A DNA stretch of 64,000 bases from Dyadobacter beijingensis DSM 21582 (GCF_000382205.1 NZ_KB907788.1:124001-188000), one strand, 5' to 3'. Numbered from the stretch's first letter, positions 8,684 to 17,379 are shown. The notes: generated from the letters alone by a model not told the origin. Numbers and translations: made by a program.

Positions 8684-9579
8684 GTTTCACAATAGAGTTA
8701 GGGGTATCTTTTATACCAAACAACCCTTCGCGCCGTGACCCAAAAACCATGTGCCCTGGACGTAACAAGTTAGTAAATAGAGAATTGGTTGAATGGATAT
8801 CTGACGAGCCCATACCAATCATTTCTATTACCAATCATGATCAACGTTGCCGCGTTATCCGGATGTTAGAAATAAATGGCGGCAATATATATAGATTATG
8901 ACAAATCGCGCAACGCCGGTTAATAATTTAAATGTCCGTTAACACGGCTTTTTATTGATTTTGGATAACTCATCTGACACCCTTACAATGTTTTGCAAAC
9001 GGACGGATCGTCAAAATCAAAAGCCACTTGTAGTAATTATTTGGTGGGCACATTGCGTCATATGCTGTAAGCGCCGGAACGGGCGATTTTACCACCCGCG
9101 CGTGGGCCCGGTCCGGCCGGTATCCGGCAAAGGATCAGTCCTTTATTTTTGATGTTTACGGACCAAAAGCCGTCCTTTTTTCTACCGGAAACCGCTCGCG
9201 ACCGTCCCCGGAACACCTGCCGTAAATCCGGTGCCGTAGTTTTTGGAATCGGCTCGCCATCCTGAAAAATCGACACCTTGTCGGGATTTCTGTACAGCGC
9301 TTTAACTCTTATATATATACGTTTAGTGCATGATTTTAAGGTTTTCGGTATAATTTCCACACAATTAGCCCGATTTATTAAATCTATTATAGAGCGAAAT
9401 TCAAACTTCTACGGCGTTGTTTACAATTAATTTTACCTGATTTTTGAAGCGCAATATTTACAATCAAACCCGCCTTTAAGACAATTCATTTAAAAATGCA
9501 TGAATGAAATCCATGCTGTTGGCTTACAGCTATTTTTGATTTCTTTTTAAACAAATACCGGAATGGAAATCAACACCTT
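8684..9579. other. Intergenic region of about 0.9 kb without a supported gene
   Basis: The stretch between the methyltransferase and the GT-C-like gene is more AT-rich than its surroundings. It contains two short open frames (8955-9152 plus, 9058-9360 minus) whose translations look like random reading of non-coding sequence. It must hold the promoter of the polysaccharide operon and the 3' end of the 9580-11280 transcript, but I found neither a clear TTG/TAnnTTTG promoter nor a hairpin-plus-T terminator. A 10-bp direct repeat sits at 8813-8838. Confidence 0.5.
8813..8838. repeat. Direct repeat TACCAATCAT x2
   Basis: The decamer TACCAATCAT occurs at 8813-8822 and again at 8829-8838, a 16-bp (about one and a half helical turns) phase, about 130 bp upstream of the start of the polysaccharide operon. 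A partial inverted copy (ATTGGT) lies near 8784. It could be an operator, but two copies of a decamer in AT-rich DNA may be chance. Confidence 0.35.
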
Positions 9580-11280
9580 TTATTGAAGCGCAATGCGTCC
9601 ATCCCCCACTTGCAGCGCGCGGTCAAGCTTGTAAAAGGTTTGCCGCCCGTCGTTTTCAACATCTAGCAGCCCGAGATCATACGAGCCCGGCGCGAGGTCG
9701 TCGTGGCGGATCAATGTATTGAAACCCGGCTTGTAATAGGGACTGCCGGTGAAAAACCGCTTGCGCCCTTCGGTCTTAGGGTTCGCGCACATGAGATGAA
9801 AGCGGTTTCGCTCCTTATCGCGGAGCACAAGGAAGCGGTCGGCGAGGATGTGCTTCGGCTGCGGGGCACTCATGCTGGTCAGAAAAAAGAGGTTAAGGGT
9901 TTCACTGCCCCGCCGCTCAGGCCGGGCGACAGTCCACGTTTCGACCTCCATCTGGTAGTTGCCGGCAGCCGTCGCATTAGCCCGAAAGAGCGAGTCGAGC
10001 CGGGCCTGATGCGTTACCGCGGGCGGCAGGTGGAAGAAGCCTTTCTGGTAGGCGGGGGTCAGGTAAAAATCCGCATTCTTCAAAAGGCTCTTTTCAACCG
10101 AGTACATATCGCGGTTGGTGGGCCAGTTGTACAGGTCGGCGAGGTAAGTGGCTTTCTTGGTCGCCACCACGCCGGTAAAGCGGTAATGCGAGTAAGTCCA
10201 GTAGATCACGCTGAGTCCCGTTACGGCGATCAGCACGCTTTTCCGTTTAAAAAAGGCCGTATATTCCACGAGCAGAATGTAGAATATGACTGTCGACAGC
10301 GCGGCGTAAATCTGGAAACGGCTGGCAATGGTGCTTTCGGTCCAGGAGCGGAATACCGCCACCACCAGGCTCGTGATCACGATGAATGCGAAAAAGGTGA
10401 GCAGCTCTACCGTTCCGGGTCTGGTGAGGGCTTTTTTGTCAAAATAAATACGCGCCACCCGCACGACGAGGTAAGTCATGAATGCCAGGATCACAATGCC
10501 CCACACGACGGAAAACAGCTTGGGATTTTCCCAAAGCGACATTTCCGAACCGATAAACCCGAAAAAAGAGGAAAAAAACGACGCGGCGCTCTTGGGCAGG
10601 TTCACCGCCTGCCCCGATTCGTAATCCGCCAGGTACAGTACCAGGCAGATCACCGTGAACACGCAGGTTTTGATGGCGTTGCGGAAGTCTTTGAAACAGA
10701 GGAAATAAAATACAATAGCGGGAAAAGACAGGATACCGTTCCCGTGTGTGAACGTGGCGAGGAAGCAGCAGAGCATGGCGACGTAAAATGCGGCAGGCTT
10801 GCGGCTGGACACGAGTAAAATGGCCGTGACGGTGAATGCGGTCAGGAAAGAGTGCTGCATGCCGTTCAATGCCCAGCCCGACACGTCGTGAAACAACGGG
10901 TGGAAAAACAGGAACGGGGCCGGCAGGAAATAATACACCGGCAGCCGCATTTTACGGAACTGGATCCACACGAAACCGAATATGTAGATCACGTTGATCA
11001 GCACGAGGACAATGTAGAACCGGAAGTTCAAATGCCCCGTGAGCTTGTAGTTCAGCAGCGCAATGAGCCGCGGTACCACGGCCTTATGGTCGTTGAATGT
11101 CCGGAAGAGTTCCGTAACCAGTTCACCCAGAGATGTTTGTTTCTGCGTAATGGCATCGATGAACTGAATCAGCAAAAAATCGTCCTGAAATGGGAAATTG
11201 ACTGAGAAAAAATAGTGATACAGGAAGTAGGCAAAAATAACCAGACCGATCACCGCAACCGACAGAATTCGTAAAATCAT
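9580..11280 (-). CDS. Polytopic membrane protein, GT-C glycosyltransferase-like
   Basis: 566 residues with about ten to eleven transmembrane helices in the first two thirds and a soluble C-terminal region from about residue 400. After the first helix comes FPFQDDFLLIQF, an acidic pair in the first periplasmic loop. That is the position of the catalytic DD/DE in GT-C enzymes of the PMT/ArnT/glycan arabinosyl type, which use polyprenyl-phosphate sugars. No named family is recognised from the remainder. It stands alone on the minus strand, 0.9 kb from the polysaccharide operon, and may decorate the polysaccharide or glycosylate secreted proteins; both are inferences. Confidence 0.6.
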   Translation of the reverse strand: MILRILSVAVIGLVIFAYFLYHYFFSVNFPFQDDFLLIQFIDAITQKQTSLGELVTELFRTFNDHKAVVPRLIALLNYKLTGHLNFRFYIVLVLINVIYIFGFVWIQFRKMRLPVYYFLPAPFLFFHPLFHDVSGWALNGMQHSFLTAFTVTAILLVSSRKPAAFYVAMLCCFLATFTHGNGILSFPAIVFYFLCFKDFRNAIKTCVFTVICLVLYLADYESGQAVNLPKSAASFFSSFFGFIGSEMSLWENPKLFSVVWGIVILAFMTYLVVRVARIYFDKKALTRPGTVELLTFFAFIVITSLVVAVFRSWTESTIASRFQIYAALSTVIFYILLVEYTAFFKRKSVLIAVTGLSVIYWTYSHYRFTGVVATKKATYLADLYNWPTNRDMYSVEKSLLKNADFYLTPAYQKGFFHLPPAVTHQARLDSLFRANATAAGNYQMEVETWTVARPERRGSETLNLFFLTSMSAPQPKHILADRFLVLRDKERNRFHLMCANPKTEGRKRFFTGSPYYKPGFNTLIRHDDLAPGSYDLGLLDVENDGRQTFYKLDRALQVGDGRIALQ

Positions 11281-11460
11281 AGTTTCAAAACTAACAGATT
11301 CTGCCGGATATTGATGTAAATACTGCTAATCTTCCGATCAAACGTATTGTTGGCGCATTTGCCCCCCGGAAGCGACGGATTTGCACCGCTTCTTTGGGCA
11401 TAGACTTTTCTAAACTTGTATGGTCAAGCAATACAGGCGAATACATTAATCTGAAAGATC

Positions 11461-12069
11461 ATGAGGAGGATTATCACAAACGAATTTATGTCTTTGGATG
11501 GCGTTATCCAAGGTCCGGGAGGCCCGGAAGAGGACACTACCGGCGGCTTCGAACTCGGCGGCTGGTCGGCGACGCAATGGGACGATTCCATGCAGCAATT
11601 TCTCAACGAGGTGATGCAGCAGGATTACGACCTGCTGCTCGGGCGGTTTACGTACCACATTTGGGAGCCTTACTGGCCGAAACAAACAGGACCGATCGCG
11701 GAGAAATTTAACCGCATTAAAAAGTACGTCGCTACGCGGACGCTGCGAGAGGCACATTGGGAAGGCACCGTGCTGCTGAACGACAATGCGATCGAACAGG
11801 TCAAAGCATTGAAAGCCGGAGACGGTCCCGACCTGCAAATGTGGGGCAGCGCCGATTTCATCCAGTCGCTCCGAAGGTATGGGCTGATCGACCAGATGAA
11901 CATCATGATTTTTCCGGTGGTGCTCGGCAGGGGTAAGCGGCTCTTTGCGGAAGGTACCGTGCCCGGCAACTTCAAAATGACGCGGCATATCGTATCGACT
12001 ACGGGCGTGGTCATCGCTACCTACGAGCCGGATGGCGAAGTACCGATCGGGCGGGCAGGTGGAGGTTAA
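11461..12069 (+). CDS. Dihydrofolate reductase family protein (RibD C-terminal-like)
   Basis: 202 residues. The N-terminus ITNEFMSLDGVIQGPG and the C-terminal MIFPVVLGRGKRLFAEG are the two conserved ends of the RibD_C/YyaP-type NADPH-dependent reductases. The middle LLLGRFTYHIW matches the family's LLGRxTY motif. These proteins share the DHFR fold but usually are not folate enzymes; most are uncharacterised. It is a monocistronic plus-strand gene between divergent and unrelated neighbours. The segment upstream contains a near-match to the Bacteroidota -7 box (TAAACTTG at 11418) but without a well-spaced TTG. Confidence 0.85.
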   Translation: MRRIITNEFMSLDGVIQGPGGPEEDTTGGFELGGWSATQWDDSMQQFLNEVMQQDYDLLLGRFTYHIWEPYWPKQTGPIAEKFNRIKKYVATRTLREAHWEGTVLLNDNAIEQVKALKAGDGPDLQMWGSADFIQSLRRYGLIDQMNIMIFPVVLGRGKRLFAEGTVPGNFKMTRHIVSTTGVVIATYEPDGEVPIGRAGGG

Positions 12070-12149
12070 TGCCGGATCACCGCTAAATAAGTAATTTTCA
12101 CCGGGCGATAATCGCTGAATGGTTCTTCCTAACTTCATCGAGAATCCGT

Positions 12150-13235
12150 TTGACCTTCTTAACCGCCCATATCATGCAATGCCTGAGCTGTCTTTTGCTG
12201 CTTGCTGCGGGCCACGGAATGCTTTCGGCCGCTTCATGGCCGGAAGCAGGCTACCGGGTGAATGGCCGGTTTTACGCACAGTTGCCCGACACGCTGCAAA
12301 TCCCCGCGCCGGTCAAAGAGCTTTCCCTGGAAATGCCCCTGCATGCCGGCCGCGGCGTCACCTACGCATTCAGGATGGCGCCGATCGATACGGGCTGGAT
12401 ACCTGTCACTTACCCTGCCATTCGTTATGAAACCCTGAAAAAGGGACTCTATTCGCTTCAATTCCGGGTTTTGGATGCGAGCGGGAAAGTGCTGGACACG
12501 CGCGTTTTCGTGATTCGTAAAGAGGCGGCTTTCTGGCATGCCTGGTGGTTCATCCCGCTGCTGACGGTGTATGTACTTGTGGTGGTGGGCGTGGGCATTT
12601 ACATTTTCAGCCTCTACAATATCCGACAGAAACTCAAATTACAATACCTCCGGAACCAGATCGCATCGGACTTGCACGACGAGGTGGGTTCCAATCTCAA
12701 CAGCATTGCACTGTTCGTGGAGCTGCTGCGCAAAAATGCCTCGCCGGAAACGTTACCCATTCTCGACCGGATCATCAGCAACTCGCGGGAGTCCGTCGAG
12801 CTCATGCAGGACACGGTATGGGCCATTAACCCGCGGAACGACTCCTTTCAGAAGCTGGTCGATAAAATGCATTCTTTCGTCACCCAGGCGCTTGCCGCAC
12901 GCGGGATTGTGCTGGAATTTCAGTCGGATACCGACCTGGGCGACCTGACATTGAGCATGGAGCAACGCAAAAACATTTACCTGATATTCAAGGAAACGGT
13001 GAACAATGCCGTCAAGCACGCCGGGGCGACGCGGGTAATTGTCGGCCTCAAACGCCTTGATGACGCTTTCTTTATGAAAATAGAGGACGACGGAAAGGGT
13101 TTCGACACGACGCGGGAGTACGAAGGGAACGGCATTTTCAACCTTCGGAAGCGCGCGGAAGAGTCGGGGCTCGACTTGCTGGTGCATTCGCGGCCGGGCA
13201 ATGGCACCCGTGTGGAGGTGCTTTGCCATCCCTAA
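12150..13235 (+). CDS. Membrane sensor histidine kinase of the HisKA_3 (NarX/DesK) class
   Basis: 361 residues. An N-terminal signal/anchor is followed by a short periplasmic beta domain (residues ~50-125, containing YRVNGR, GWIPV and LKKGLYSLQFRVLD) that resembles an isolated Y_Y_Y domain without the beta-propeller that normally precedes it. A transmembrane helix spans about residues 131-155. The dimerisation/phospho-acceptor helix has His176 in SDLHDEVGSNLNSI, and the ATPase domain has an N-box (ETVNNAVKHAG) and G-box (EDDGKGFD). It should phosphorylate the LuxR-type regulator encoded 66 bp downstream. Starts at codon 1 or Met9 are both possible. Confidence 0.88.
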   Translation: MTFLTAHIMQCLSCLLLLAAGHGMLSAASWPEAGYRVNGRFYAQLPDTLQIPAPVKELSLEMPLHAGRGVTYAFRMAPIDTGWIPVTYPAIRYETLKKGLYSLQFRVLDASGKVLDTRVFVIRKEAAFWHAWWFIPLLTVYVLVVVGVGIYIFSLYNIRQKLKLQYLRNQIASDLHDEVGSNLNSIALFVELLRKNASPETLPILDRIISNSRESVELMQDTVWAINPRNDSFQKLVDKMHSFVTQALAARGIVLEFQSDTDLGDLTLSMEQRKNIYLIFKETVNNAVKHAGATRVIVGLKRLDDAFFMKIEDDGKGFDTTREYEGNGIFNLRKRAEESGLDLLVHSRPGNGTRVEVLCHP

Positions 13236-13245
13236 AATTGGGGAT
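13228..13245 (+). terminator. Weak hairpin plus T-run at the kinase stop codon
   Basis: ATCCCT (13228-13233) can pair with GGGGAT (13240-13245) around a six-base AT loop, followed by TTTTT. The hairpin overlaps the kinase stop codon. It is short and may only attenuate transcription into the response-regulator gene. Confidence 0.3.
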
Positions 13246-13301
13246 TTTTCCTGCATTGAAATAACCTGAATTTTGGAACTACCACTCACCCCGCACCGCC
13301 G

Positions 13302-13937
13302 ATGATTAAAGTACTGCTATTCGAAGACAACAAGAATTTCCGCGAGGGGCTGGTGCTGTACCTGTCGGCGACGGAAGATATCTGGCTGGCCGGCAGCTTC
13401 CCCGACGCCCGCGATGCGGTGCATTTTGTGAAAAAACACAAGCCCGACGTAGTGCTGATGGACATTCAGATGCCGAAGAAGTCGGGTATCGAGGCGCTCG
13501 TCGAAATACGGCAGGCGCAGCCGGGCGTTAAGGTGCTCATCCAGACGGTTTTCGAAGATGACGAGAAGATTTTCCAGGCGATATGCTCGGGGGCTTCGGG
13601 ATATATCGTGAAAAGTCCGAACCCGGAGGTTTACGTGCAGGCCCTCCGCGAGGTGTATGCGGGCGGTGCGCATATGTCGCCGGCGATTTCGCGCAAGGTG
13701 CTCGCGATGTTCCAGCATCAGTTTGTGAAGTCGGAGCAGACATTTGTGGACCTGACCAACCGCGAACGGGAGATCCTCGGCTGGATGGTGAAAGGGCAGA
13801 GCTACAAGATGATCGCCGCCCAATGCGGGATTTCGTTCAGCACCGTAGCTACCCACGTGAACCATATTTATGAAAAGCTGCATGTGAACTCGGCACCGGA
13901 AGCGGTGGTGAAAGCATTGGAAATGAAATTGGTATAA
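13302..13937 (+). CDS. NarL/LuxR-family response regulator
   Basis: 211 residues. The receiver domain has the acidic pair Glu8-Asp9, phospho-acceptor Asp54 (VVLMDIQMP), the Thr in LIQTVFEDD and Lys in YIVKSP. The C-terminal LuxR-type helix-turn-helix starts at about residue 147 (LTNREREILGWMVKGQSYKMI) with recognition helix in FSTVATHVNHIYEKLH. It pairs with the kinase gene just upstream. Because it is followed at 21 bp by the cysteine-peptidase gene on the same strand, the peptidase and the next two genes are probably co-transcribed with it or controlled by it. Confidence 0.92.
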   Translation: MIKVLLFEDNKNFREGLVLYLSATEDIWLAGSFPDARDAVHFVKKHKPDVVLMDIQMPKKSGIEALVEIRQAQPGVKVLIQTVFEDDEKIFQAICSGASGYIVKSPNPEVYVQALREVYAGGAHMSPAISRKVLAMFQHQFVKSEQTFVDLTNREREILGWMVKGQSYKMIAAQCGISFSTVATHVNHIYEKLHVNSAPEAVVKALEMKLV

Positions 13938-13958
13938 CTCTCCGTCACTAACCCGAAA

Positions 13959-15191
13959 ATGCCCATGAGTAACGCTCCCGTTTTCCAGATCCTCGGTAAA
14001 TCCTGCTGGGCGGCATCGCTCGAAATGTTTACCGACGGCCGGCTGTCGCAATGCGACCTGCTCGCGGCGGACCACGTTCTATACCAGCAAGGACCAGCCC
14101 CTGCGTTCTGCTCAGCCAGCTGGCGGGCCGATGACATGGGTGGTTACAGGGGGAGGACGGCAACATTTGGAGCCGTAAATGATCTGCTGGACCAGGCGGC
14201 AGGTGGGCCGATCCCATCGGATTCCACCAGGAGAAAGCCGTCTTTCGCCCTGCTGAGAGGGAATCTCGGGACATCGGCCATCACGCTCTATTCCTGGAAA
14301 ACCGCCAGCGACCTGCATTATGTGGTGTTGAAAAAGGCTATCGAGCAGCGGCTTACGACTGCGGATGTGATCCAATGGATAAAAGTATGGGACCCATTTC
14401 CGGTGATGAAAGGCAGGGTTTATTATCTCAATATTGCGGAGTTTTCGCTTGACCGGTGGTTTAAAGGCATCATTTACCATGCATCCGCCCGTGTCGCGGA
14501 CGCGGCGGATACGCCGGGGCTCACGGACAACGACGCAAGGCGCCTCGTCCAAAAATATATCGATGCCCTGCCGGCCAGGCTGGATGCCGATTTTCGGCAG
14601 GTAACGCGCATTGCGGCATCACATCAGATATTGAACTACGATTTCAATGTGACGAATACCAATGTGGAAATCCTGATCAACAGCCGGTACCGCTTTTTCA
14701 GCAATGTGCTCGTGTTGGACAAGAATATGAAAATGTATCTCACCGGCTCGGGCAGCGAGTACACCGCTTTTTTCCTGAACAATAACGGAACATATTACAT
14801 TTCCGCCCTAGAAAACGGCCTGAGATACCTGCCCGTACTAGGTAATGATATGGCCAATGTGATCGACCTGGCAGCCGTGGAGGCGCCGAGAGCCGTGCGT
14901 GCTCAGGCGATGGGTAAGCTATACGTAAAAGATCCCGCCGGGCCCGATGAGTTGGAGAAGGAATTTATCAGTTATTTTGATAAAATACCCAAAACAGCGC
15001 TGATTTGCCGGTTTTACGACATTGGGCAGCAGTACATTTTCTTCCTGCGGGACGGCCGCGTACGGGTTTATGACCCATCCGGATCATTTGCCTACATCCT
15101 GCCCAAAGACGTTAAAAAACCGGTGCATTTGCCGCTGAGTGAGTTTATTAATGCATTAACCCGATTCTATCAGATCACAAACAAAAAGTAG
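13959..15191 (+). CDS. Papain-like cysteine peptidase (C39/C70-like) with unknown C-terminal half
   Basis: 410 residues, with a second possible start at Met3. The first 150 residues carry a papain-like triad signature: Cys16 in GKSCWAAS, His120 in DLHYVVL and Asp145 in VWDPFP. The CWAAS context is typical of the C39-like/AvrRpt2-type peptidase group. The remaining 250 residues match nothing I recognise; they contain beta-rich stretches ending in DGRVRVYDPSGSFAYIL. There is no signal peptide or membrane segment, so unless exported by another route the enzyme is cytoplasmic. The next gene starts two bases after its stop codon, so it is clearly in an operon. Peptidase activity is inferred from three motifs only; it could be an inactive relative used for binding. 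Confidence 0.65.
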   Translation: MPMSNAPVFQILGKSCWAASLEMFTDGRLSQCDLLAADHVLYQQGPAPAFCSASWRADDMGGYRGRTATFGAVNDLLDQAAGGPIPSDSTRRKPSFALLRGNLGTSAITLYSWKTASDLHYVVLKKAIEQRLTTADVIQWIKVWDPFPVMKGRVYYLNIAEFSLDRWFKGIIYHASARVADAADTPGLTDNDARRLVQKYIDALPARLDADFRQVTRIAASHQILNYDFNVTNTNVEILINSRYRFFSNVLVLDKNMKMYLTGSGSEYTAFFLNNNGTYYISALENGLRYLPVLGNDMANVIDLAAVEAPRAVRAQAMGKLYVKDPAGPDELEKEFISYFDKIPKTALICRFYDIGQQYIFFLRDGRVRVYDPSGSFAYILPKDVKKPVHLPLSEFINALTRFYQITNKK

Positions 15192-15193
15192 AC

Positions 15194-15754
15194 ATGGAAG
15201 AAGACGAAATTGAACCGGCCATTGACCGTGTAGCACGATTTAACAGATTAAGAAGTGTTCAGAATGCGGAAAGACAATACCTCGGCTTTCGGTTTTCGAT
15301 CGACGAACTGCTGCAACTTGTCAACCAGCTGACGGGCAAGCGCGCATTGCTCGTGGACGAGGATGATCTGCCCGGCGCCCGGCGGTCGCTGGAAGGCGCC
15401 GAGCTGAGGGTTGTAACGGGCGGGAAATCGGTGGGTAATCCCTACGCGCTCAGCGTATTGAAAGACTATCGCAATGAGCCGGGCACCGTCAATACGAATG
15501 AAGACGAAGACAGCGAGTTCAATAACACACATTATCCCATGGCCACGGGCATTGCATTCATCGTAGGGAAGGAGCGGCCCGCGATGGCGCTCACGGTGGA
15601 TGATTTTCCGCTCGTAGGCAGGAACATCCCGGGCGGAAACCCCCATGAATTTTTTCCTGTATGGGATTTCATGACCGTTCAGGGCCAGTATGGTTACTCA
15701 TTCTCCGACGGCGGCGGCGGCACGGGCTCCAAAACACCGCCTCCCGGCTCATAA
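15194..15754 (+). CDS. Hypothetical protein in the peptidase operon
   Basis: 186 residues with no recognised family. It begins with an acidic stretch (MEEDEIEP), has a mixed alpha/beta-looking centre (IDELLQLVNQLTGKRALLVDEDD; GGKSVGNPYALSVL) and ends in a flexible Gly/Pro tail (SDGGGGTGSKTPPPGS). There is no signal peptide or Cys. It starts two bases after the cysteine-peptidase stop codon and is followed 11 bases later by a 7-TM gene, so the three are likely translated from one message. It may be a partner or substrate of the peptidase, which is inference from linkage alone. Confidence 0.75.
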   Translation: MEEDEIEPAIDRVARFNRLRSVQNAERQYLGFRFSIDELLQLVNQLTGKRALLVDEDDLPGARRSLEGAELRVVTGGKSVGNPYALSVLKDYRNEPGTVNTNEDEDSEFNNTHYPMATGIAFIVGKERPAMALTVDDFPLVGRNIPGGNPHEFFPVWDFMTVQGQYGYSFSDGGGGTGSKTPPPGS

Positions 15755-15765
15755 CGTATGCTGCG

Positions 15766-16425
15766 ATGCTTTCTGAACTGTTTTTATACCGGTTTTCGGG
15801 CTGGCTGCTAACGGCAGTGTGGCTTTTCCTGTCCGTCCAGGCGTTGCGGAACCGCGGCGCCTGGACCGGGAAGTACCGTTATTTCCTCGTTTTCCTGCTT
15901 TCGATCGCCTTCATCGAGCTGGTAGCCGCCATTACGGCGCCGCTGCTGAGCAATAACCTTTTTCTGGATTACCCTTACATTACCATCGAGTTTGTCATGC
16001 TCGGGCTGTTCCTGGCGCGCATTATCGATATCGGGTTTATTTCAAAACTGGTGTACGGGGCTTCAATCGTCTTCGTGCTGTTCCAGATCGCGAATGCGTT
16101 CTGGCTGCAAGGGCTGGAAAGCTACAACAGCTACGGGGACTATGTCAACAATGCCTATTTGTTTATGCTCTCGGTGTGGGCGCTTACCGTGCTGTACCGG
16201 CAGAACCTGGGACGCAGCATCCTCGCCGTACGGGACTCCTGGTTCGTATTGGGCATCCTGAGCATTTATCTGCTGATCGCCGTCGTGGATTTTCTGTACG
16301 ATATGGCATTGCCCTACCGGAACGACCATTTCCTGTATGTCGTACTCATTTCCGGTAATCTTGTCAAATCGGCCCTGCTGCTGCTCTACTACAAAGGAAT
16401 CCGCATGATGCCGCGTACGTCATAA
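15766..16425 (+). CDS. Seven-transmembrane protein of unknown function
   Basis: 219 residues made almost entirely of seven hydrophobic helices (for example GWLLTAVWLFLSVQAL, FLVFLLSIAFIELVAAI, FVLGILSIYLLIAVVDFLY) with very short loops and no soluble output domain. The open frame begins earlier at 15661, but that part overlaps the preceding gene in another frame. The ATG at 15766 gives a natural N-terminus. The helical pattern resembles stand-alone versions of the 7TM sensor modules found at the front of Bacteroidota histidine kinases. It ends the 12150-16425 gene run, with a terminator 55 bp downstream. Confidence 0.75.
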   Translation: MLSELFLYRFSGWLLTAVWLFLSVQALRNRGAWTGKYRYFLVFLLSIAFIELVAAITAPLLSNNLFLDYPYITIEFVMLGLFLARIIDIGFISKLVYGASIVFVLFQIANAFWLQGLESYNSYGDYVNNAYLFMLSVWALTVLYRQNLGRSILAVRDSWFVLGILSIYLLIAVVDFLYDMALPYRNDHFLYVVLISGNLVKSALLLLYYKGIRMMPRTS

Positions 16426-16479
16426 TGTTTTTTCGAGTATCCTATTTCAATTTTTTGCATCTATTAGCACCCATGAACG

Positions 16480-16497
16480 CACGCTCCCCGGAGCGTG
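16480..16497 (+). terminator. Rho-independent terminator
   Basis: CACGCTCC (16480-16487) pairs perfectly with GGAGCGTG (16490-16497) around two bases, followed directly by seven T. It ends the upstream operon and separates it from the 16625-19656 operon. Confidence 0.85.
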
Positions 16498-16624
16498 TTT
16501 TTTTATATCGACCATGCGTAATATCCATAAAATTGTCGATACCGCTTCACTGGCATTTGGGGGAAATTTGAAATGTCATCACACCCGGTGACTGTTCGTT
16601 CCATTCACCCAAATCCTATGCATT

Positions 16625-17044
16625 ATGGCAAAGCAAAGTGAATTCGAAGCAGTGCAGGAAGCCTACTTTACAGGCATCCAACTGGTACAGCTGGCCAAGT
16701 TCAGCGATTCGAAAGAATCGGCCCAGTTATTGGCCAAACACGGTATGGCGCTTATTTCAAAGTCGCAGGGTACCATTCAGGACAAGTATTTCGATGAATA
16801 CTGCGGCACGCGTCCGTGGCGCTGGCCGCGCAAGTGGCCGTTCCCCTGGCCGTTTCCATGGCCATGGTGGAGGTTTTTCGATCCCGGCTTCATCGATCCC
16901 GTACCCGATCCGCTCCACGAGGCATTGCTGAGCGACCTGCATCTGCTCGTCAGTATCGAGGATATGCGCACCACCTTGCACGGCAACGCCGCGCTGGAAG
17001 CGGTGAAAGGTATTTCGGAACAACTGCGGGGAGGTCTCCGGTAA
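16625..17044 (+). CDS. Small unknown protein with a Trp/Pro-rich cationic segment
   Basis: 139 residues and no recognised family. Residues 1-58 are helical and polar. Residues 63-85 form an extreme Trp/Pro segment (RPWRWPRKWPFPWPFP, then WPWWRFF) with seven Trp between residues 65 and 82, next to a DPGFIDPVPDP acidic turn. Residues 95-139 are helical again (LLSDLHLLVSIEDM). There is no signal peptide. The Trp/Pro segment resembles in composition the host-defence peptides indolicidin and tritrpticin, but may instead be a structural or membrane-docking element. The stop codon abuts the start of the next gene (TAA then ATG), so the two are translationally coupled. No clear promoter was found in the 128 bp after the upstream terminator. 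Confidence 0.8.
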   Translation: MAKQSEFEAVQEAYFTGIQLVQLAKFSDSKESAQLLAKHGMALISKSQGTIQDKYFDEYCGTRPWRWPRKWPFPWPFPWPWWRFFDPGFIDPVPDPLHEALLSDLHLLVSIEDMRTTLHGNAALEAVKGISEQLRGGLR

Positions 17045-17338
17045 ATGCCCATGATCCTCGAAATCCATTTTCAGGAAGGGTTCTCACACGATGAGGTGCA
17101 ACTGCTCGTTGACGGCGCCGTTGCCGACCAGGCCACCCTGACTACCAGGCTGCAAACCGGGCTGGCGGCCATCAGGAAGCTGACTGTGAGCCCCGGCGCG
17201 AAGGTGCACATTGTGCTGCCCGGCCACGGTATCAAAGAAACGGTCCCGGCCGACGGCGCCCATCGTTATGTCCAGGTCAACTTTGAAAATGGCAACCTTG
17301 TGACCACCCCTACGAACCAAATACCCGGTTACCTGTAA
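17045..17338 (+). CDS. Small beta-type hypothetical protein
   Basis: 97 residues, unknown family. The pattern of alternating hydrophobics (ILEIHFQEGF, VQLLVDGAVA, KLTVSPGAKVHIVLP, YVQVNFENGNLVTTP) suggests a small beta-sandwich without signal peptide or cysteines. It starts on the base after the previous stop codon and lies 41 bp before the metallopeptidase gene. Its tight coupling to the Trp/Pro-rich protein suggests the two act together. Confidence 0.75.
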   Translation: MPMILEIHFQEGFSHDEVQLLVDGAVADQATLTTRLQTGLAAIRKLTVSPGAKVHIVLPGHGIKETVPADGAHRYVQVNFENGNLVTTPTNQIPGYL

Positions 17339-17379
17339 CAGGCCGATTTGTTCCCGACAATTTATCGATTCTAAACACA

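Noticed and set aside
9058..9360. 100-codon minus-strand open frame in the 8684-9579 gap (and 8955-9152 on the plus strand)
   Set aside because: Composition and residue pattern do not resemble a folded protein, no family is recognised, and the two frames overlap each other.
11286..11293. TAGTTTTG -7-like box next to the GT-C-like gene start
   Set aside because: It would put the transcription start almost on the start codon and has no TTG at the right distance.
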